Below are positions 57,792-64,000 of a DNA stretch of 64,000 bases, in pieces. Source of the DNA: Hymenobacter metallilatus (GTDB lineage: Bacteria > Bacteroidota > Bacteroidia > Cytophagales > Hymenobacteraceae); assembly GCF_003944705.1 (NCBI RefSeq), contig NZ_RWIS01000003.1, positions 310,001 through 374,000 of the forward strand, given 5' to 3'. How positions within the stretch are numbered: the first letter of the stretch is position 1; each line of letters starts with the position of its first letter. The notes beneath the pieces are model-generated. The model was given only the letters and a program-made list of their open reading frames with translations, did no database searches and had not been told where the DNA came from. The position numbers were made by a program, and so were the translations under genes.

Positions 57792-58703
57792 CTATTCCTC
57801 GCTGTAAAATGACTCCAGCGCCCCGCGCAGCTTCGGAAACTCAAAGGTGAAGCCCTGCTGCAGGGTTTTTTCGGCACTAACGCGCTGGGAGGCCAGCACT
57901 ATCTCGCTCATTTCGCCCATTACCAGCTTCAGGCCGAACTCGGGCACCTTAGGCAGCACCAGCGGGCGGTGCAGCACATCGGCCAGGGTGCGGGTAAACT
58001 CCTGGTTGGTTACGGGGTTGGGTGCCACGGCATTGTAAGTGCCCTGCCACTGCGGCTCCTCCAGAGCCTGAATAAACAGGCGGCACAGGTCGTCGAGGTG
58101 AATCCAGGACATATACTGCTTGCCCGAGCCCAAGGCTGCCCCAGCCATGAGCTTCACGGTACGGGCCAGGGGCACCAGCGCGCCGCCCTCAGGGCTCAGT
58201 ACGATGCCAATCCGGAAAATAGCCGTTCGGACGCCGTATTCCGCTACCCCCTGGGCCGCAGCTTCCCAGCGCTGGCACACTTCCGCCAGAAAATCGTCGG
58301 TAGCCGGTGGAGTTTCTTCGTTTACCAGTTGACTGTCCCGGTCGCCATAAATGCCAATGGCCGAGGCCGAAATGAACGTCCGGACGTGGTGGTTCTGCTT
58401 GGCCAGTTCCCGCGCCATCAGCTGGGTGCCGGCCAGGCGGCTCGACAAAATTTCCCGCTTTTTTTCCTGCGTCCACTTGCCGTCCGACACGCTGCTGCCC
58501 GCCAAGTTGATGATGTAGTCGGCGTAGGGTACGGCGGCCTCGTCGATGGTGCCTGCCAGCGGGTCCCAGCGGAAGCTGCGGAACCGGCCGCTACCGGACG
58601 TGCGGCTGAGCAAGGCCACTTCGTAGCCCCCGTCAATCAGCATTTCCGCCAGGCGGGTGCCAATCATGCCGGTACCACCGGTAATCAGAACTTTACGGGA
58701 CAT
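57792..58703 (-). CDS. TIGR01777-type epimerase/dehydratase-like protein (copy 2)
   Basis: KVLITGGTGMIGTRLAEMLIDGGYEVALLSRT...VSAEKTLQQGFTFEFPKLRGALE. Confidence 0.93.
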   Translation of the reverse strand: MSRKVLITGGTGMIGTRLAEMLIDGGYEVALLSRTSGSGRFRSFRWDPLAGTIDEAAVPYADYIINLAGSSVSDGKWTQEKKREILSSRLAGTQLMARELAKQNHHVRTFISASAIGIYGDRDSQLVNEETPPATDDFLAEVCQRWEAAAQGVAEYGVRTAIFRIGIVLSPEGGALVPLARTVKLMAGAALGSGKQYMSWIHLDDLCRLFIQALEEPQWQGTYNAVAPNPVTNQEFTRTLADVLHRPLVLPKVPEFGLKLVMGEMSEIVLASQRVSAEKTLQQGFTFEFPKLRGALESFYSEE

Positions 58704-58837
58704 CTGAAATAGTTTCTGGGTACTTGTTTCTCGTTCGTGTTCAGTTTACGCCCATCAGCAGATTTGCATGACCGACACGGAGAACTTGCCGATTCCTAAG
58801 CACCAAAACTAGAAACAAGTAACTAGAAACCAGAAAC

Positions 58838-59521
58838 TCATTTCCCCAACAACCGCAAAAACTCGTGGCGTAGCGTTTCGTCGCGCCCAAAGGCGCCGCC
58901 GTATTCGGCCGTAATGGTACTGCTGTTGGTGTCATTCACGCCCCGGCTCATTACGCAGAGGTGGTCGGCCTCAATCAGCACGGCCACATCTTCGGTGCCC
59001 AGCGCGTTTTTTAGCTCCTCAGCAATCTGGCGGGTGAGACGCTCCTGCACTTGGGGGCGGCGGGCAAAGTACTGCACCACGCGGTTCAGCTTACTGAGTC
59101 CCACTACGTGCGTACCCGGCAGATACGCCACGTGGGCCTTGCCGATGATGGGCACAAAATGGTGCTCACAGCACGAAAATACCGTAATGTCGCGCTCCAC
59201 CAGCAGGTTCTGGTAGTGGTAGCGGTTGTCAAACAACCGTACCTCGGGACGGTGCTTGGGGTCGAGGCCCCTAAACCATTCCTGCACGTACATTTTAGCG
59301 ACGCGCCGGGGGGTGCCGCTCAGGCTGTCGTCGGTCAGGTCCAGGCCCAGCAGCTGCATAATCTGCTCAAAATGCCCGGCAATGGCCGTAATCTTCTCGT
59401 CGTCGCTGAGCTGAAAAGCATCGGCACGAAGAGGGGTGCGCAGGTCGGCCGGTAGTTGGGCATCAACAACGGGGCGGGCGGCACCGTCCGCGGCAAAGGC
59501 CGCAGGCACGGGGTTATCCAT
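58838..59521 (-). CDS. folE: GTP cyclohydrolase I
   Basis: RDITVFSCCEHHFVPIIGKAHVAYLPGTHVVGLSKLNRVVQYFARRPQVQERLTRQIAEEL. Confidence 0.97.
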   Translation of the reverse strand: MDNPVPAAFAADGAARPVVDAQLPADLRTPLRADAFQLSDDEKITAIAGHFEQIMQLLGLDLTDDSLSGTPRRVAKMYVQEWFRGLDPKHRPEVRLFDNRYHYQNLLVERDITVFSCCEHHFVPIIGKAHVAYLPGTHVVGLSKLNRVVQYFARRPQVQERLTRQIAEELKNALGTEDVAVLIEADHLCVMSRGVNDTNSSTITAEYGGAFGRDETLRHEFLRLLGK

Positions 59522-59930
59522 GGTATTCTACAAAATTGCGTTCGGTCTCATACAGCGTAACCGATAAGGCTAGGCTGTCCGCTAGGTGAGGACGCAAACG
59601 GTTCCAGATAACCACGGCAATATTCTCGGCCGTGGGGTTGAGGTGACGGAATTCTTCAGTGTCCAGATTCAGATTCCGGTGGTCAAAGGTATCCAGAATC
59701 TCGCGTTTGATCAGGTCACTCAAGCGCTTCATATCATACACGTACCCGGTCTCCGGGTCGATGCTGCCGGTCAGGCGGACAATCAACTCGTAGTTATGTC
59801 CGTGATAATGAGGGTTGTTGCACTTGCCGAAGATGGCCCGGTTGTGCTCCTCGCTCCAAGCTGGGTTGTGCAAACGGTGCGCGGCGTTGAAGTGCTCTTT
59901 ACGGCAGATCGTAATGGTCATAGTCGGCAA
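59514..59930 (-). CDS. queD: 6-carboxytetrahydropterin synthase / 6-pyruvoyl-tetrahydropterin synthase family
   Basis: FNAAHRLHNPAWSEEHNRAIFGKCNNPHYHGHNYELIVRLTG; overlaps folE by 8 bp. Confidence 0.93.
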   Translation of the reverse strand: MPTMTITICRKEHFNAAHRLHNPAWSEEHNRAIFGKCNNPHYHGHNYELIVRLTGSIDPETGYVYDMKRLSDLIKREILDTFDHRNLNLDTEEFRHLNPTAENIAVVIWNRLRPHLADSLALSVTLYETERNFVEYHG

Positions 59931-60195
59931 TGAACAGCGTGGGGTTGCTTTTGTTCAGCAGGTTCGCAAAGATTCATAAGTGGTTAAACGTAGCAGTATC
60001 TGTATATGAGAATAGTTTTATGGTACCTAAGTAATGCGAAATAGTAATTTTCAAGCAAAACACAGCTTTCTTCAAAAAAATCAATCGGGGGCCTAGTATG
60101 GTGCTGGTAGTCTGGTTAAATTTGGTCAGTCGGATACAGTAAGCCGGCATTTACTTCCTGCACATCATTTCTTTTTCACTCTATTTCATTCCCCT

Positions 60196-60906
60196 ATGAA
60201 ACGAGGCCTACTCTTCTCCCTGCTGCTCCTATTGGCAACAACGGTGACCAGCTTCGCGCAAAAGTCGCCCGTTGACGAAACGGATATGGCCATCAAAGGC
60301 ATTCCGCGCAAGGGGCAACGAGTTTCTATGCAGCTGGATAGCAAGCGCGTGGAAGACTCCTGGAAAAAACAGCTGGATGAGCAGTTCGGCAGCAAGGTGA
60401 AAGCCGATAAGGGCGTATATACCATGGATGGCGTCGTTATTGAAGCCATTTCCAAAACCCCCATCCGCGTAATCAGCAAGGTAGATGCCGTGCCAACCGG
60501 TACCACCGTATGGTGGTCGATTGACCTGGGCAACGCTTACCTGAGCAAAGATGCCACTCCCGTGCAGTGGAAAGCCGCCGAAGGCTACCTGAAGGACTTC
60601 GCCCGCAAGCTCTACCGTGAGGATTTGGCCCTGCAGGTTGCTACCGCTGAGAAAGCCCTGGTACAGTCGCAGGACAACCACATGGCCGTTATTGCCAAGG
60701 CTGATGCCATCAAGAAGGACATCGAAAAGAACAAGCAGCGCAAAATTGAAATTCAGCAGCAGCTGGCACAGAACGCCGCCGAGTTGCAGCAGTTCAACAA
60801 CCAGGTTGACCTGAACCTGAAAGAGCAGGAAGCTGCCCGCGCCGACATTGTGAACATGCGCGTGGCCCTGGAAGCCGTAAAGGAGCGCATGAACAAAATC
60901 GAATAG
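60196..60906 (+). CDS. secreted coiled-coil hypothetical protein
   Basis: Signal peptide then helical Gln/Lys/Glu-rich C-terminus. Confidence 0.75.
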   Translation: MKRGLLFSLLLLLATTVTSFAQKSPVDETDMAIKGIPRKGQRVSMQLDSKRVEDSWKKQLDEQFGSKVKADKGVYTMDGVVIEAISKTPIRVISKVDAVPTGTTVWWSIDLGNAYLSKDATPVQWKAAEGYLKDFARKLYREDLALQVATAEKALVQSQDNHMAVIAKADAIKKDIEKNKQRKIEIQQQLAQNAAELQQFNNQVDLNLKEQEAARADIVNMRVALEAVKERMNKIE

Positions 60907-60939
60907 TAGCCGCAGTATACCGCCGCTTCTCTCCGGTTA

Positions 60940-60980
60940 CAACAACAAAGGCCGCCCTAGTGGGTGGCCTTTGTTGTTGT
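60940..60980 (+). terminator. Rho-independent terminator
   Basis: acaacaacaaaggcc...ggcctttgttgttgt. Confidence 0.85.
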
Positions 60981-61138
60981 AAGCCTTTATGTGCTGTGGC
61001 GCGGACTTCGGCCCGCCGCTCACCTCACATAAAACGGTATTCAGGACGCCTTTTACAGTCCGAAGGGCGGCTCCTGTGGTAGATAGTATACTGTGTGGAG
61101 GCGGCGGACAGAAGATCACGCCACAGTATACCGGCTCC

Positions 61139-61741
61139 TTACTCCAGGTGGCTGCGGAGGAATTTTTCGGCCTCTTTCTCGTTTTTCCAGCCTACAATGC
61201 GGGTTTCGGCCGGGCGGTAGCGGTGCTGAAACCATAGGCTCAGGGAAGGCCGCACACCCGGGTAATGCTGATTGAGCGTGGCCCAGTCAGTGGCATCGGG
61301 GAGGGTGCGCTGAGCGGGGCGGGCAGGCACGGCCAGCAGCACAGTTTGCAAGGCGCCTTTCACGTCCAGCGTGAGCAGGGCCAGGGGCGTCACTTCTACC
61401 ACCGTGCCCGCGGGCTGGGTTTCGGCCAGCACCAGCGCTGCCAGCGGAGCCTCCGCCCCGCCCATACCCGTGGCTACCCGCGTACCCGGTACGAAGCCCA
61501 GATTACCGGGCACCGGCAGAAACTCAATTACCTCCTCGGTACCGGCTTCCTGCTGTCGCTCAAACGTGTGCGTGGCCGGGTTGTAGTGCTGCTCGTGGTT
61601 GGTACCGGCGGGCATGGCCACGACCACCTGAAGCAGCTTCCGTTCCGCCGAGAAAGTGGGGAGCTCGGCGTAGTTAGTGTGGCAGCCGCTCAGCAGGCCA
61701 GGGAGGAGCAGAGCAGGAAACAGCAGGGCAGAGGCACGCAT
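61139..61741 (-). CDS. lipoprotein resembling inorganic pyrophosphatase
   Basis: Lipobox LLSGC; LLQVVVAMPAGTNHEQHYNPATHTFERQ...IEFLPVPGNLGFVPGT resembles the family I PPase core. Confidence 0.65.
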   Translation of the reverse strand: MRASALLFPALLLPGLLSGCHTNYAELPTFSAERKLLQVVVAMPAGTNHEQHYNPATHTFERQQEAGTEEVIEFLPVPGNLGFVPGTRVATGMGGAEAPLAALVLAETQPAGTVVEVTPLALLTLDVKGALQTVLLAVPARPAQRTLPDATDWATLNQHYPGVRPSLSLWFQHRYRPAETRIVGWKNEKEAEKFLRSHLE

Positions 61742-61843
61742 GGCAATGAGGGATAAGCCGAAAGACTGGTCCGGAAGATAAGAAGCCCGGCCAGCATGTA
61801 CTATGCCGGGCCGGGCTTCACCCTGTACAGGATTTCAGTAGAG

Positions 61844-64000
61844 TTACTGCGCCAGCTGTTCGTCGAGGAGGCGGAAGGGACTCAGCTGCTCCAGGTGCAG
61901 CACAAAGCGAATGTTACGCGCGAAATCTTTGCCACTGCCGGGCAGTCCGTTCTCGTACTGGGAGCCGGCCACGGGCAGGTACAGACGCAGGATGTTCTTG
62001 GCCAGAGGCAATACCAGGCCCGCCCCGTAGTAGCCCCGGGTCCGGGCGCTGAAGGAAAGGCCAGCTACTATTTTGCCTAGCCCCACATCACCGTACACGG
62101 CCAGGGAGGTAACCGGCAGGTCGGCTTCCAGGTTGAGAGTGGTAAGCCAGTTCTGAGTGCTAACGGGCACGTAGCCTTTAAAGCCCCCGTCCCGGTCGTC
62201 GGTCTGGTGCACCTGGGCGGTGAAGGCATCGGAAATCTGCTGCCGGTCGAGGTAGGTGTTCTGGTAGCGGTAGTCGTAGCTGCCGCTCAGGCCCATCCGG
62301 AAGTCGGCGCTGGATTTCAGGAAGGTGCCCCCGAACACGCGCGCCCGCACCTGCTTCCGGGCGTTGTAGTAGCGGCCGTAAGTGGCCGTGGCCCGGAGCA
62401 GGCTGGCCTGCCGGGCACTGTTGTCACTGGAAACATCCGATGACAGGAAGTTCAGCTCCAGGTGGCCCGACCAGTTCTGGAGGGCATTCCCGTCGCTGAT
62501 GCGGTATTCCGCCGTCTGAATGCTGCTGGTACGGTTCAGGAAGTCGCTCTGCACGGAGGTATTGGCAAACCGGACCCAGTGCTGGGCGCGGTTATAGGCC
62601 GAATGCGGCAGCTGCAGGGTGAGGCTGGGCTCAATTTTGCTGAACCGCTCAAACCGCGTCAGCTGTACCTTGGTGATAAGCTGGCGCACATTGGTGCGGG
62701 GCAATACGTTCAGCGACACGCTGCCGATGCCGTTTATCTCCGCCCGGTTGAAGCTGAACATGGGCATGGCCAGGAAATTCAGGCGCTTCGGGGCCAGCAG
62801 GTTCGTGTAGAAGGCCGCGCCCAGCATAAACTTATCGGCGGTGTTGGCCCCCAGCACCGGCACCCAGTTGATGAAGTGCCGGTCCCAGCGCTCCACGCTG
62901 GCCAGGGGCTTCAATTGCAGGGGCTCCCAGGTCGGGAAGCTGCCCTCCAGCTGGCGCTGGTCGTCGCGGCGGTTGAGCTGGGGCGTGAGGTAGCCGGGGT
63001 CGACTACCACGGCCGCCACCCCCTGGCGCTGGAAGTTGAGCTGGGTTTCGTCCTGCTCTTCATCCTCGGTGCCGCCGAATACGGGCGTCCACTTCAACTC
63101 CAGTACTTTCCCCTGAGCATCCAGGGAGGCCACGGGCACGGCCAGGGGCGCGGGAGAGTCGTTGCGTACCAGCACCTTTACCGTACCGTTCTGCACCAGC
63201 ATATCCGACAGCGCTACCTCGTAGTGGTTCTGGGTAGTGAGCATCTGCTGAAAAAACCAGCCGAGCTTCTGGCCGCTGACTTCCTCAAACACGGCCTGCA
63301 TGTCGGCCGGGTAGGGGTGGCGGAACTGCCACCGCTGGTAGTAGGTGTGCATGGCCTCGTCGAACTTCTCCTGCCCCAGGTAGCCGGCCAGGTATCTCAG
63401 CAGGGAGGCCGTTTTGCCGTACACAATCAGGCCGTAGTTGAGCTTGCCGAATTCCGCCGAAATGGGGCCACTCACCGGCTGGTCGAGGCCCCGGGAGGCC
63501 ATGGCCTGGTAGGGAATCTGGTTGAGGGCGGCGGCCGGCAAACCATCTACGCCCAGCTTACCAGCAATTTTGGGCGACTTCGCCAGAAACTCGAACTGCC
63601 CGGCGGTGGGGTTATCCCGCTCCGCCACCCGGTTTTCGATGTAGGAGTTCACACCCTCATCCATCCACGGAAAATCCCGCTCGTTGGAGCCCAGAATCCC
63701 GTAAAACCAGTTGTGGCCCACCTCATGCACAATGGCCGCAGGTTGCGTTACCGTCACCATCGGGTACTCCATACCTGAGCCGGCGCTTAGGGCTCCATCC
63801 ACGGCCGTGGCGGAGGCGTAGGGATACTCGCCCACCCACTGCGAGTAGTAGGTGAGGGCGTCATTCACATCCTGCAGGCCCTTAATCCACTTCTGCGCAT
63901 CCTTGTTGGTGAAAAGCACCCAGGAAGTTACCTGCCGACCCGAGGGTAGTGTGACGCCGCCTTTCAATACGTTAAACCGCTTATCAGCAAACCAGGCAAA
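61844..64000 (-). CDS. M1 family metallopeptidase (5' end beyond window)
   Basis: HEVGHNWFYGILGSNERDFPWMDEGVNSYIENR (HExxH-x18-E); frame stays open to the right edge. Confidence 0.92.
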   Translation of the reverse strand, partial: FAWFADKRFNVLKGGVTLPSGRQVTSWVLFTNKDAQKWIKGLQDVNDALTYYSQWVGEYPYASATAVDGALSAGSGMEYPMVTVTQPAAIVHEVGHNWFYGILGSNERDFPWMDEGVNSYIENRVAERDNPTAGQFEFLAKSPKIAGKLGVDGLPAAALNQIPYQAMASRGLDQPVSGPISAEFGKLNYGLIVYGKTASLLRYLAGYLGQEKFDEAMHTYYQRWQFRHPYPADMQAVFEEVSGQKLGWFFQQMLTTQNHYEVALSDMLVQNGTVKVLVRNDSPAPLAVPVASLDAQGKVLELKWTPVFGGTEDEEQDETQLNFQRQGVAAVVVDPGYLTPQLNRRDDQRQLEGSFPTWEPLQLKPLASVERWDRHFINWVPVLGANTADKFMLGAAFYTNLLAPKRLNFLAMPMFSFNRAEINGIGSVSLNVLPRTNVRQLITKVQLTRFERFSKIEPSLTLQLPHSAYNRAQHWVRFANTSVQSDFLNRTSSIQTAEYRISDGNALQNWSGHLELNFLSSDVSSDNSARQASLLRATATYGRYYNARKQVRARVFGGTFLKSSADFRMGLSGSYDYRYQNTYLDRQQISDAFTAQVHQTDDRDGGFKGYVPVSTQNWLTTLNLEADLPVTSLAVYGDVGLGKIVAGLSFSARTRGYYGAGLVLPLAKNILRLYLPVAGSQYENGLPGSGKDFARNIRFVLHLEQLSPFRLLDEQLAQ

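Noticed and set aside
62462-63778. 438-aa plus-strand ORF
   Set aside because: Antisense shadow of the M1 peptidase gene.

Overview
The window is high-GC bacterial chromosome that reads like a Hymenobacter-type Bacteroidota (inferred from T9SS sorting domains, TonB-dependent receptors, MORN/TonB proteins, TAnnTTTG-like promoter and gene content). Most of it is ordinary core genome: trxA, dnaE, LysM/lytic transglycosylase genes, M16 peptidase, aminopeptidase P, OmpA/TSP3 protein, PolX, serS, rho, PBP1A, folE/queD and a partial M1 peptidase at the right edge. The most interesting loci are: (1) a minus-strand transcription unit at ~268-536 with a Leu/Ser-like type II tRNA-like gene (apparent CUC anticodon, very long variable arm), followed by three small hairpins exposing GGGUGG loops, two of them with identical 10-nt loops in unrelated stems; (2) a compact SRA plus SRA-HNH pair at 17223-18569, a candidate modification-dependent (type IV) restriction module between repeat-rich spacers; (3) a matched pair of 7-4-7 palindromes (TTTCAAT-N4-ATTGAAA) in front of a GbsR/MarR-like regulator and its downstream TIGR01777 gene; (4) a heme oxygenase / bacteriophytochrome / response regulator / hybrid kinase light-sensing operon; (5) several families of intergenic inverted repeats; and (6) Rho with a ~300-aa low-complexity insertion. 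No CRISPR array, rRNA operon, transposase or prophage was seen. All family assignments come from reading the translations; no database search was run.
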